From an uncultured Lachnospiraceae bacterium (GTDB lineage: Bacteria > Bacillota > Clostridia > Lachnospirales > Lachnospiraceae), in contig CAJUTC010000003.1 in assembly GCA_910589195.1 (NCBI GenBank), positions 4,358 to 68,357 of the forward strand: a stretch of 64,000 nucleotides of DNA. Direction: 5' to 3'. Positions 55,163-63,813 of this stretch are shown piece after piece (the stretch's first letter is position 1; every line of letters begins with the position of its first letter). The notes beneath the pieces were generated by a model. It did no database searches, was not told the origin of the DNA, and was given only the letters and a program-made list of their open reading frames with translations. The position numbers and the translations under genes are program-made.

Positions 55163-55768
55163 TTATCCCATTTTTAACGCAACTGCCAAGGTTCTAGAAA
55201 CTACACTGGCAATCGCCGTGCAGGCGGCGGCTTCAATCAGTCCCTGAACTCCTACGAATACAATTACAAACATAAATGGATTCGATACTCCCAAGGTCTG
55301 TGCGATTCCTTGAATATATTCTGTATGATAAAAGCATATCACCAGGGATGTCATAAACAGCACGGTATTTAACAAGGGGCATGCAAGGCCTGCTGCAAAG
55401 TAAGACCCGTTCCTTGAAAACTTCCTGGCCGCCTGAAATACCAGGCCACAAAGCCAGCCTTCTAAAACACGTGGAACAATACATGTAAACGCGGTTGCCA
55501 CCGGGCTGATGCCAAAAAGCATTGTGCCAAATCCCCCGCCTCCCATGCTCTGCATAAAGCTGGTAATGCCAAAGGCCAGGCCGCAGGCTGCCCCGCCCTT
55601 AGGCCCTAAGATAATTGCTCCTACCGCTACCGGAACCGTTAAAAAAGTGATGGAAAGCCCCGGTGTCCTAAAATACCCAAGAGGGGTAAATGCCATCACA
55701 AAAATAATGGCTACCATTAGTGCCAGCTCTACCATGTAGAGGGTTTTTGTTGTGCTGCTGTTCTTCAT
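55163..55768 (-). CDS. ECF transporter S component (PanT-like)
   Basis: 201 residues, six helices, with the S-component pattern: MVELALMVAIIFVMAFTPLGYF in helix 1, VPVAVGAIILGPKGGAACGL in helix 2-3. It is the membrane substrate binder that docks a shared ECF A/A'/T module encoded elsewhere. Resemblance is closest to pantothenate-type (PanT, PF12822) S components, but the vitamin is not certain. Ribosome site AAAAGGAGA. A consensus promoter lies 330 bp upstream. Confidence 0.82.
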   Translation of the reverse strand: MKNSSTTKTLYMVELALMVAIIFVMAFTPLGYFRTPGLSITFLTVPVAVGAIILGPKGGAACGLAFGITSFMQSMGGGGFGTMLFGISPVATAFTCIVPRVLEGWLCGLVFQAARKFSRNGSYFAAGLACPLLNTVLFMTSLVICFYHTEYIQGIAQTLGVSNPFMFVIVFVGVQGLIEAAACTAIASVVSRTLAVALKMG

Positions 55769-56096
55769 CTTTTTCTCCTTTTCGTCTGATAAAACGGCGC
55801 AGACGCGTCCCCTGCTTTTCAGACTTTTTATATTTTGGGGATAAAGGTGAACGTTTTTAAGACAACATCAGAAAATAGAATGGAAATGATTGGTAGCTGC
55901 CTGCTAATATTCAAAGAAAGGCTCTAGGTCTATATACAAAAAATTGCCGCAGATCATGAAAAGTTGCCGCCAATAAAGGTCAGCACTTCCTTTCTGCATA
56001 CTTATTATGCCCGATACCTGATAGTTGGCAACTGCCAAAGTTATCACTGCTTTGCTGTATACTGATGCGTTTTCTTACGAATAACGTTCGCTTTTT
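55769..56096 (-). other. Long untranslated leader of the ECF gene
   Basis: About 328 bases between the predicted transcript start and the ECF gene. It holds a palindrome TTGGCA-GT-TGCCAA (about 56024-56037) and a repeated GCGGCAA block (55941-55973), but no reading frame or riboswitch I know. Unknown function. Confidence 0.45.
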
Positions 56097-56125
56097 AGTA
56101 TAACATAAAATAACATAATGGTCAA
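56097..56125 (-). promoter_or_regulatory. Promoter of the ECF S-component leader
   Basis: -35 TTGACC (56125-56120), 17-nt spacer, -10 TATACT (56102-56097). Confidence 0.75.
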
Positions 56126-56190
56126 AATATATTTTTTGTCCGGCGTAGGCCGCTATGGGCAGAAAGGATGGTTTGGGCAGTTCCAAAACT

Positions 56191-57381
56191 CTAATATTTG
56201 GAAACGGTAAGAAGCTTAAGTAAAATTTCCTTCCGGTTCAGCTCCGGTTTTTCCAGCACTAGATTAAGAAGGCGGGATAGTTCTTCCCCTATCTGCTTTC
56301 CCGGCTTTATTCCGGCAGCCAGCAAGTCGGTTCCATTTATTTTTAGTTCCTTTAAGCTGACGCAATCGCCGTTTTTCCGGATTTCCTCCGTCAGCCGTTC
56401 CAGTTCTTCTATCCCGGTCTGTCCCATCCATTTCTTCAACGTCAAAAGATCGTCAAACTGCTGCGGTTCCATCTGGCTCATGGCACGGCGCAGCTGGACT
56501 TTTCCCGGTGGAATCTCTCGATAAAACCACTGGTTCAATATACGGACCCGCATAATCGTATCGTGATCTAGCTTCAAATCCTTTAACACCTGTACCGCTT
56601 TTTTTTCTTCCGTATCCTTTAAAAAAGCTGCCCACCGGATATGCTTCTTTTTTGGCAGGCCTGAGGGAATACACAGCCGGCTCCGATCAGCACAGTGAAA
56701 CGCGTCTGATACATACCGGCTGATTCCTGTTTCGTAAACCTCCGCTATTTTTTCCGGATAATCTGATAACAGCAGCTTTGTCAGCTCTGCCTGAATCCGT
56801 TCCTTGCTTATATTTTCCATATTCGGGGCAATTGTGGAGATCCCTTCCCTGGTTTTTGGCTCAATTTTAAAATTTAACTGAGCCGAAAAGCGGATCGCCC
56901 GCAAGATCCGCAGGGCATCCTCTGTAAAACGTTCCAGCGGGTTCCCCACACAGCGGATAATCCCAGATTTTAAATCTTCTATTCCGCCAAATTCATCTAC
57001 AATCCCGGTTTCATGGCTGTAAGCCATAGCGTTTATGGTAAAATCACGGCGCCGCAAATCTTCTGTTAAGCTGGCAGTAAACTGAACTGACTTTGGATGC
57101 CTGCCATCCTCATATTCACCGTCAATGCGGTACGTGGTTACCTCATAACTGTTATGGCTCTTCATCACCGTTACCGTACCGTGCTGAATTCCGGTGTCAA
57201 TGGTTCGTCTAAACAGTTCCTTTACCTGGAGGGGCGACGCGGAGGTGGTAATATCCCAATCCTCCGGCTCTCTCCCTAACAGGGTATCCCGGACGCAGCC
57301 GCCTACGGCAAAAGCCTCAAAGCCATGATCATTCAGCGTTTTTATGATTGCTTCTACTGCTTCCGGAACCGCTATCTTCAT
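56191..57381 (-). CDS. cca: CCA tRNA nucleotidyltransferase
   Basis: 396 residues. Class II nucleotidyltransferase head: FAVGGCVRDTLLGREPEDWD (metal DxD in DWD) and RRRDFTINAMAY (motif B), then a helical body with DALRILRAIRFSAQL. It adds or repairs the 3' CCA of tRNAs. ATG 57381 has GGAGG 9 nt upstream. It follows proS by 20 bp and shares its T-box promoter. Confidence 0.94.
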   Translation of the reverse strand: MKIAVPEAVEAIIKTLNDHGFEAFAVGGCVRDTLLGREPEDWDITTSASPLQVKELFRRTIDTGIQHGTVTVMKSHNSYEVTTYRIDGEYEDGRHPKSVQFTASLTEDLRRRDFTINAMAYSHETGIVDEFGGIEDLKSGIIRCVGNPLERFTEDALRILRAIRFSAQLNFKIEPKTREGISTIAPNMENISKERIQAELTKLLLSDYPEKIAEVYETGISRYVSDAFHCADRSRLCIPSGLPKKKHIRWAAFLKDTEEKKAVQVLKDLKLDHDTIMRVRILNQWFYREIPPGKVQLRRAMSQMEPQQFDDLLTLKKWMGQTGIEELERLTEEIRKNGDCVSLKELKINGTDLLAAGIKPGKQIGEELSRLLNLVLEKPELNRKEILLKLLTVSKY

Positions 57382-57401
57382 AAAAACCAACCTCCAATCG
57401 A

Positions 57402-58835
57402 TTAGTATGCCCGCCCCCAGATAACCATCTTTTTAGCTGGCTTTTTACAGCAGATACAGGTATCGGCCAAATGCTCCTGCTTAAACGGCATACATCGGGA
57501 TGTAGCTCCCGTTTCTTCTTTAATCCTTTCCTCACACTCTTTGCCGCCGCACCACATGGCCTTTACAAAGCCTGGTTTGTTATTAATCGTTTCTGTAAAT
57601 TCATCCCACAGGGTAGCCGAATAGGTGTGGGACTTCTGATGCTCCCTGGCACGGTTTAACATATCGCCCTGAATGGTATCTAGCATAGAAGAAACGGCGC
57701 TTTCCAGCTCATCTAAAGATACCACGGTCTTCTCATGAGTATCCCGGCGTACCAGCACAGCCTGGTTATTTGCCATATCCTTCGGTCCGATTTCCACCCG
57801 CAACGGAATTCCCCGCATTTCACATTCGCTGAATTTCCAGCCAGGGCTCTTATCTGTATCATCCACTTTTATCCGGAAACCAGACAGGCGATCCCTAAGC
57901 TCATAAGCCTTATCCAGCACCCCTTCTTTCTGTTGCTGAACCGGGATAACAATCACCTGAACCGGCGCAATTTTGGGCGGCAGCACAAGCCCATTATCAT
58001 CCCCGTGAACCATAATAATCGCTCCGATAATTCTGGTAGATAACCCCCACGAGGTCTGATGCACATGCTTTAAAACATTGTCCTTATCGGTAAACTGCAC
58101 ATCAAACGCTTTCGCAAATCCATCTCCGAAATTATGGCTGGTTCCGGACTGAAGGGCTTTTCCGTCATGCATCAAAGCTTCAATGGTATAAGTAGCCTCC
58201 GCTCCGGCGAATTTCTCTTTATCAGTTTTCTGCCCCTTTACCACCGGAATTGCCAAAACCTCTTCGCAAAAATCCGCATATACATTCAGCATCTGGATGG
58301 TTCTCTCCTGTGCTTCCTCTGCCGTGGCATGAGCCGTATGGCCTTCCTGCCATAAGAATTCCCTGGAACGTAAAAATGGACGGGTGGTTTTTTCCCAGCG
58401 GACTACAGAGCACCATTGGTTATATACCCTTGGCAAATCCCGGTAAGAATGAATGTCTTTTGCGTAAAAATCGCAGAATAAAGTTTCCGAAGTAGGCCTT
58501 ACGCAAAGGCGTTCCTGCAAAGGTTCTAATCCTCCATGGGTCACCCAGGCAACTTCCGGCGCAAACCCTTCCACATGATCCTTTTCCTTATCCAGAAGGC
58601 TTTCTGGAATAAACAATGGCATATATACGTTCTGAACCCCAGTTGCCTTAAAGCGGCGATCCAGTTCATTCTGGATGTTTTCCCAAATCGCATAGCCTGC
58701 CGGTTTAATTACCATGCAACCCTTTACGCTTGCGTAATCGCAAAGCTCCGCCTTCTTCACCACATCGGTATACCATTGGGCAAAATCTTCTTCCATAGAG
58801 GTGATGGCTTCTACCATCTTCTTATCCTTAGCCAT
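57402..58835 (-). CDS. proS: Prolyl-tRNA synthetase, type 3
   Basis: 477 residues, the short archaeal/eukaryotic-type ProRS without the INS editing domain. Class II motifs: motif 2 around YNQWCSVVRWEKTTRPFLRSREF, motif 3-type LRVEIGPKD region, and a C-terminal Cys zinc domain CICCKKPAKKMVIWGRAY ending in the type-specific Tyr. Ribosome site AAAGGAGAG. Led by a T-box. Confidence 0.95.
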   Translation of the reverse strand: MAKDKKMVEAITSMEEDFAQWYTDVVKKAELCDYASVKGCMVIKPAGYAIWENIQNELDRRFKATGVQNVYMPLFIPESLLDKEKDHVEGFAPEVAWVTHGGLEPLQERLCVRPTSETLFCDFYAKDIHSYRDLPRVYNQWCSVVRWEKTTRPFLRSREFLWQEGHTAHATAEEAQERTIQMLNVYADFCEEVLAIPVVKGQKTDKEKFAGAEATYTIEALMHDGKALQSGTSHNFGDGFAKAFDVQFTDKDNVLKHVHQTSWGLSTRIIGAIIMVHGDDNGLVLPPKIAPVQVIVIPVQQQKEGVLDKAYELRDRLSGFRIKVDDTDKSPGWKFSECEMRGIPLRVEIGPKDMANNQAVLVRRDTHEKTVVSLDELESAVSSMLDTIQGDMLNRAREHQKSHTYSATLWDEFTETINNKPGFVKAMWCGGKECEERIKEETGATSRCMPFKQEHLADTCICCKKPAKKMVIWGRAY

Positions 58836-58963
58836 AATAACACTCTCCTTTTCTTATTTTCAGTTATACTGTAAGCAGGTAAGCTTACTAAGAAGCAGGC
58901 TGCTTTTTCAGCATAAAAAGAAAGCTGCTTTGCCCCCTGCTTCAAAAGGGACCGAACAGCTTC

Positions 58964-59267
58964 GGCGGTACCACCCTATTTTAATCCCAAACGTTCCAGC
59001 GCCGCTTGTTAAATCGAAACGCCTTCCCCTTGCGGAATTACACCTCGTTTTCATCCGTTAACGCCAGATTCTACGCCACGCTTATTCACGCGGAGCTCCA
59101 AGGCCGGTTCAGAATCGGGTGACCGGGAAGCCTTCCACCCTGACAACTGGCTCTCCGCTTTTTCGATATGCCTGAATAACAGGCAACCAGCAGATCCCTC
59201 CAAATGCCTTAGCTTCCTCTCTGCGCGGTATCAATCCTTACTAATCCTCTTCATCGCATTTTCATGT
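58964..59267 (-). promoter_or_regulatory. T-box leader of proS
   Basis: The minus strand holds the T-box AGGGTGGTACCGCC (58977-58964), which pairs with uncharged tRNA CCA, preceded by about 290 nt of leader that can fold as Stem I (AAAGCGGAGAGCC ... GGAGCTCCGC). A CCG triplet in CTCCGCGTG is a possible proline specifier; I could not confirm it. A GAAGCAGG/CCTGCTTC stem between the T-box and the gene is the likely terminator. Uncharged tRNA-Pro should raise proS and cca. Confidence 0.88.
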
Positions 59268-59273
59268 AGGTTG

Positions 59274-59302
59274 ATTGTACGCTAAATAAATGGATTTGTC
59301 AA
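59274..59302 (-). promoter_or_regulatory. Promoter of proS-cca
   Basis: -35 TTGACA (59302-59297), 17-nt spacer, -10 TACAAT (59279-59274), 17 bases beyond the stop of the AEC transporter gene. Confidence 0.85.
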
Positions 59303-59318
59303 ATCCTGTTTTTCCTCT

Positions 59319-60236
59319 CTACAACAAAATCAAAAGGGCGCATGTAATCATTACAATACTGATTACAATTGAGATGGAATTGATAGCGCTTGCCAGCTCC
59401 ACATCTCCGCCAAGCCGTTCGGTAAACGCAGGCCCTACTGAAGAAACCGGCCCTAATGCCACAAGCGCCAGAGCCTGCCGCACTTCCAGACCAAACGGAA
59501 GCAGTTTATAAGCAGTAGCAGCCATCAAAAGGCCAATTCCATAACGCAGTGTCAGCACTTTCAATAACCTTGCCGTCTGATCCTTTTTTAAGCGGATCTC
59601 AAATCCAATCCCCAGCATTAAAAGGGCCAAAAACCCATTGGCATTCCCCACTGTCTGGGCATAAGAAACCACCACCTCCGGAAGTGAAATCCCCAGAATA
59701 GCCAAAACCGTCATAACCACATAAGCGTCAAACGGCAGAGAAGAAAACAGGCTTTTTACCACACTTTTTATGGATGGAGATCCCTTCCCTGCCGCTATGG
59801 ATGCCACCGTATACGTCACACCGGTGCACATAACCGCATTGCCTGCGTCAAACAGGCTGGTTGCTGCAAAGCCAACCGGGCCTAAAAAGTTCTGGACAAA
59901 AGGCAGGGTAAAATTGCCCACATTGTAGCCGGACAAATTAATCATGTTAAATACCCGGCCTTGTGCTCTGTCCTTTAAGCTGACACCATAACCCACCCCG
60001 ATCATAAAAACATTTGCCAGCAGTCCCAGCACACACATAAACAGCAGGGAATTTTCCATGGAAAGCCGGCTGAAATTCGATATAATCGCACAGGGAAGGG
60101 TGATCCGGATTACGATCTGAGAAATCAGCTTAAAATCACTTGGATGGAAAAACCCTTTTTTCTTTAAAAGATATCCTGTCACAATAATCAGGACGAATGC
60201 GGCGGCTCTTGCCAATACGCTAAACAATCCTGTCAT
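59319..60236 (-). CDS. AEC (auxin efflux carrier) family transporter
   Basis: 305 residues, ten helices, with NMINLSGYNVGNFTLPFVQNF near 95, the family hallmark, and a PCAIISNF helix break near 50. Bacterial AEC proteins carry malate, malonate or other organic acids. ATG 60236 has AAGGAGG 6 nt upstream; the longer frame to 60263 has no ribosome site. The 229 bp to the transglutaminase gene hold a dispersed repeat but no gene. Confidence 0.88.
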   Translation of the reverse strand: MTGLFSVLARAAAFVLIIVTGYLLKKKGFFHPSDFKLISQIVIRITLPCAIISNFSRLSMENSLLFMCVLGLLANVFMIGVGYGVSLKDRAQGRVFNMINLSGYNVGNFTLPFVQNFLGPVGFAATSLFDAGNAVMCTGVTYTVASIAAGKGSPSIKSVVKSLFSSLPFDAYVVMTVLAILGISLPEVVVSYAQTVGNANGFLALLMLGIGFEIRLKKDQTARLLKVLTLRYGIGLLMAATAYKLLPFGLEVRQALALVALGPVSSVGPAFTERLGGDVELASAINSISIVISIVMITCALLILL

Positions 60237-60422
60237 CATTTGCCTCCTTTTCGTCCTTTGCACCCTTTATTCTGGCAGCGTCCACCAAGACCACTCCAAC
60301 AGCTCTTCTTCTGTCAGTTTATCAAGGTCGCCATATATCCGTTTGGCGCCAAACATTTTACTTTGAAAGTCCGCCGCCGATTAGGCGGCATGAATTCAGG
60401 GATGCCAAGTGCGCCCGTCAGA

Positions 60423-60470
60423 CTTTTATTTATGGTGGTGCGACTGCTTGCGGGCTCATGATGGTTTACT
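60423..60470. repeat. 48-bp dispersed repeat, copy 2
   Basis: Matches 36624-36671 at 46 of 48 positions (CTTTTATTTATGGTGGTGCG ... ATGGTTTACT). Here it overlaps the stop codon of the transglutaminase gene and extends into its 3' region. Confidence 0.8.
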
Positions 60471-61320
60471 TTCCAGGCACACCGGAAAAATCATCCATAA
60501 TAAATTCAAAGCGGTATTTATCTGCCAATTGCGCTGTGGTGCCGCCAAAACGGATATACATAATTGCCCCGCCCCGGCTATTGGCAATTACGTCTTCCAC
60601 CTGCGGATCAAAGATATAGGTAACGCCATTATAATCCAACTGGCACCAGGTATGAGGGGTAAACTGCCCGTTGGATTTATGAGTGGAACCACTGGACGTA
60701 TAAACCGGAACCCCTATCTTCCTGGCCATCACGGCAAAGGCTGCGGAATAGTCATCGCAGACCCCTATCCCTTCTGCCAAAGTCCCATAAGCGTAACGGT
60801 AGGTGCCTCCCATGTAGAAATTCTGTCCGTATACGGTGTGGGTAATCAAGTAATCATAGCAGGCCTTCAGCTTATCATGGGTATCCATGTCCGGCGTAAT
60901 AATCTGGGCAAAAATCTGATCAAGCAGACCATCCAAATCATCATAGCCTGTTGTTTCCTGAGGATAAAGCAGCATGGAATCCAAGGTCTGTCGAAGACCT
61001 GCGTAATACAAATCTCCTTTAGCGCTGGGAAGGCTCCGGACAGCAGGGATTAACGCCCCGTCAGCTCCCACTCTCTGGCCATCAGGCGTAGTGGTATTAG
61101 AAAGCATATAGCCTTGTTCATTAAAATAATAGCTTTTTCCGTTCCCGTCAGTAAACCAGCCGTTGGACTGGAAGCTTCCGTCATCATTTTGATAATACCA
61201 GCCCGCATGATCCTGCTTCCATTCCCCGCCATACGAAGCCATCCCCATTCCTGCCGCCATAAGTGCCGCTAAAGCCGCTGTCATGTTCCGTTTCATGTTC
61301 CTTCCCTGCAGCTTGTTCAT
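60466..61320 (-). CDS. Secreted transglutaminase-like protein with cell-wall-binding repeats, paralog 3
   Basis: 284 residues. Signal peptide to about 32, then EWKQDHAGWYYQNDDGS, GWFTDGNGKSYYFNEQGY and TTTPDGQRVGADGAL (33-95), the same module as the proteins at 30402 and 49920. The rest is a transglutaminase-core domain with Cys in GVCDDYSAAF, His in HTWCQL and Asp in YIFDPQ, an intact triad. It likely works as a protease or cross-linker at the envelope. ATG 61320 has AAAGGA 5 nt upstream. It follows the ABC-F gene by 64 bp. Confidence 0.87.
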   Translation of the reverse strand: MNKLQGRNMKRNMTAALAALMAAGMGMASYGGEWKQDHAGWYYQNDDGSFQSNGWFTDGNGKSYYFNEQGYMLSNTTTPDGQRVGADGALIPAVRSLPSAKGDLYYAGLRQTLDSMLLYPQETTGYDDLDGLLDQIFAQIITPDMDTHDKLKACYDYLITHTVYGQNFYMGGTYRYAYGTLAEGIGVCDDYSAAFAVMARKIGVPVYTSSGSTHKSNGQFTPHTWCQLDYNGVTYIFDPQVEDVIANSRGGAIMYIRFGGTTAQLADKYRFEFIMDDFSGVPGK

Positions 61321-61384
61321 ACTCATCCTTTCCGGCAGCTTTCCCGCTGCCATCCCCTTTCTCTTAAAGTTTTTTCGCTTCCTC

Positions 61385-63022
61385 TTAATTATCTGCCGCG
61401 TCTGACTCGGCTACTGTAAAGGTAAACCGTTTCCTGGCCATTTCATCGCTTTCCAGATATTCATCATATGTGGTAATCTTATCCACCAGCTTTCCATTAA
61501 TGATTTCCATAATCCGATTGGCTGTGGTCTGGACAATCTGGTGATCCCGGGAGGAAAACATCATAACGCCTGGAAATTTAATCATCCCATTATTCAAAGC
61601 AGTTATCGCTTCCATGTCCAAATGATCCGTAGGCTCATCCAGCATCAGCACATTAGCGCCGGAAATCATCAGTTTCGACAGCATACAGCGAACCTTCTCG
61701 CCTCCGGATAACACACGTACTTTTTTTACCCCGTCTTCCCCGGCAAACAGCATACGGCCAAGGAACCCCCGGACATAGGTTACATCCTTCTCCGGAGAAT
61801 ACTGGGTCAGCCAGTCTACAATGGTATCATCATTGTCAAATTCCCTGCTGTTATCTTTTGGGAAGTAGGATTGGGACGTAGTCAACCCCCATTTATACGT
61901 TCCCTCATCCGGCTCCATTTCACCAGATAAAATCTGGAATAACACCGTTTTCGCATGTTCGTTCGGCCCGACTAAAGCTACTTTATCATCATGCCCTAAG
62001 ATAAAAGAAATATCGTCTAGCACCTTTACCCCATCAATGGTTTTGCTGATATGTTCTACCGTAAGAACCTCATTGCCAATCTCCCGGAATGGACGGAAAT
62101 CAATATAAGGATACTTCCGGCTGGAAGGCTTGATTTCATCCAGTTCAATCTTTTCCAGAGCCCGCTTTCTGGATGTGGCCTGCTTAGATTTAGAGGCGTT
62201 GGCGGAAAACCGCTGGATAAACTCCTGCAGTTCCTTAATCTTTTCTTCCTTCTTCCGGTTTGCTTCCTTCATCTGCTTGATCATCAACTGGCTGGACTCA
62301 TACCAGAAATCGTAGTTTCCCGCATATAGCTGAATCTTGCCATAGTCGATGTCCGCAATATGGGTACAAACCTTATTTAAAAAATACCGGTCATGGGATA
62401 CTACAATTACCGTATTATCAAAATTAATTAAAAATTCTTCCAGCCATGCGATGGCGTCTAAATCCAGATGGTTGGTAGGCTCATCCAAAAGCAGGATATC
62501 CGGATTTCCGAATAGTGCCTGTGCCAGCAAAACCTTCACTTTCTGGGCGCCCGTCAATGTAGACATAAGAGCGTAATGCAGTTCAGTTTCAATGCCAAGT
62601 CCATTTAAAAGGTTTGCTGCGTCTGATTCTGCTTCCCAGCCGTTCATGGACGCAAACTCACCTTCTAACTCAGCGGCTTTAATGCCGTCCTCGTCAGTAA
62701 AGTCCTCCTTCATATAAATGGCATCCTTTTCCTTCATAATCTCATACAACCTGGCATTGCCCATAATAACCGTATCCAGCACTGGATATTGGTCATATTT
62801 AAAATGATCCTGCTGTAAGAAGGACAGACGCTGCCCCGGTGTAATGGCGATCTCCCCACTGGTAGATTCCAGCCTACCGGATAAAATCTTTAAAAATGTA
62901 GATTTCCCCGCACCGTTAGCGCCGATTAAGCCGTAACAGTTTCCTTCGGTAAACTTGATATTCACATCCTCAAATAAAGCTTTCTTTCCGATTCTCAGTG
63001 TAATGTTATTTGCACTAATCAT
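61385..63022 (-). CDS. ABC-F ATPase, YkpA/YbiT type, with one degenerate ATP site
   Basis: 545 residues: two ABC domains joined by a basic linker (about 235-305). Domain 1 has Walker A GANGAGKST and DEPTNHLD but signature LTGAQ instead of LSGGQ. Domain 2 has LSGGE and DEPTDHLD but Walker A GPNEHAKT instead of GPNGAGKS, and the H-switch reads SRD. In a head-to-tail ABC sandwich both altered motifs belong to the same composite site, so one ATP site should be weak. ABC-F proteins bind the ribosomal E site. A terminator hairpin lies between its promoter and the gene. Confidence 0.92.
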   Translation of the reverse strand: MISANNITLRIGKKALFEDVNIKFTEGNCYGLIGANGAGKSTFLKILSGRLESTSGEIAITPGQRLSFLQQDHFKYDQYPVLDTVIMGNARLYEIMKEKDAIYMKEDFTDEDGIKAAELEGEFASMNGWEAESDAANLLNGLGIETELHYALMSTLTGAQKVKVLLAQALFGNPDILLLDEPTNHLDLDAIAWLEEFLINFDNTVIVVSHDRYFLNKVCTHIADIDYGKIQLYAGNYDFWYESSQLMIKQMKEANRKKEEKIKELQEFIQRFSANASKSKQATSRKRALEKIELDEIKPSSRKYPYIDFRPFREIGNEVLTVEHISKTIDGVKVLDDISFILGHDDKVALVGPNEHAKTVLFQILSGEMEPDEGTYKWGLTTSQSYFPKDNSREFDNDDTIVDWLTQYSPEKDVTYVRGFLGRMLFAGEDGVKKVRVLSGGEKVRCMLSKLMISGANVLMLDEPTDHLDMEAITALNNGMIKFPGVMMFSSRDHQIVQTTANRIMEIINGKLVDKITTYDEYLESDEMARKRFTFTVAESDAADN

Positions 63023-63101
63023 TTCTCTGTTTTTACCTTTCTTGCAATTCCATTTTTATTCCGCAAAGCACACGTTCCTGTAAGGCCAAATATACCTCAA
63101 G

Positions 63102-63123
63102 AAAAAAGAGGCCTCACGGCCTC
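63102..63123 (-). terminator. Terminator-like hairpin in the ABC-F leader
   Basis: Minus strand GAGGCC GTGA GGCCTC then TTTTTTC, a perfect small intrinsic terminator. It lies about 10-30 nt past the predicted transcript start and 80 bases before the ABC-F start codon, so it should act as an attenuator. Confidence 0.75.
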
Positions 63124-63136
63124 CCGTATCTCTTTT

Positions 63137-63164
63137 ATTTTACCTGATATTTCGTAATTTGCAA
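63137..63164 (-). promoter_or_regulatory. Promoter of the ABC-F gene
   Basis: -35 TTGCAA (63164-63159), 16-nt spacer, -10 TAAAAT (63142-63137). Confidence 0.6.
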
Positions 63165-63350
63165 GCAAAACTTAGGGTTTTCCATTTGTGTTTTCTCTTA
63201 ATCCCAAACCAGTTGCAGCAGAAATCTTTACACTTCTTTGTTTATTTTTCTTATGAAATATTTAATTTATCGTTTTTCGATAATTTTTTATTGAAAGTCA
63301 ATTTCATCTGTGTTATTCTCCATTTATCTCGAACCAACAAGGAGGTTCCC

Positions 63351-63803
63351 ATGCTCTGGTCAAAGCAGCAGTCTATTCTTTTAACAAAACTTTGTATCTT
63401 AGGTTTCATCGCCGGCTATCTGGCTGTGGTGTTCACATGCCCCATACTGATGGATTGTTTCGTCCACTCCAGCATTTCTGCCGCCGGTAAAAGCAAATGG
63501 CTTTTTATGAGTACCATATATACCTGTGCCATTCCCACTGGAATCCTGCTGATCCAGCTTTGGCGCTTAATTGCAGATATCGGCCTGGAGCAAATCTTTA
63601 CTACGTCCAATATCCTGCGGCTTCGGCTGATTTCCTGGATGTGTTTTGCCATTTCCGCAATCTGCCTGGCTTCCATGCTTTACTATTTATTTTGGGGAAT
63701 CATGACTGCCTGCTTCGCCCTAATGGGGCTGTTAATCCGGGTTATTAAGAATACCTTTGAACGTGCAAAAGAATTAAAAGAAGAAGCCGACTATACTATA
63801 TAA
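63351..63803 (+). CDS. DUF2975 family membrane protein
   Basis: 150 residues with four helices (about 12-32, 48-66, 85-105 and 110-135) and a charged C-terminal tail. Length, topology and pairing with a YozG-like HTH gene just downstream fit the DUF2975 family (YoaS type). Function unknown. ATG 63351 with AGGAGG 6 nt upstream. Confidence 0.82.
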   Translation: MLWSKQQSILLTKLCILGFIAGYLAVVFTCPILMDCFVHSSISAAGKSKWLFMSTIYTCAIPTGILLIQLWRLIADIGLEQIFTTSNILRLRLISWMCFAISAICLASMLYYLFWGIMTACFALMGLLIRVIKNTFERAKELKEEADYTI

Positions 63804-63813
63804 GGAGGAACGT

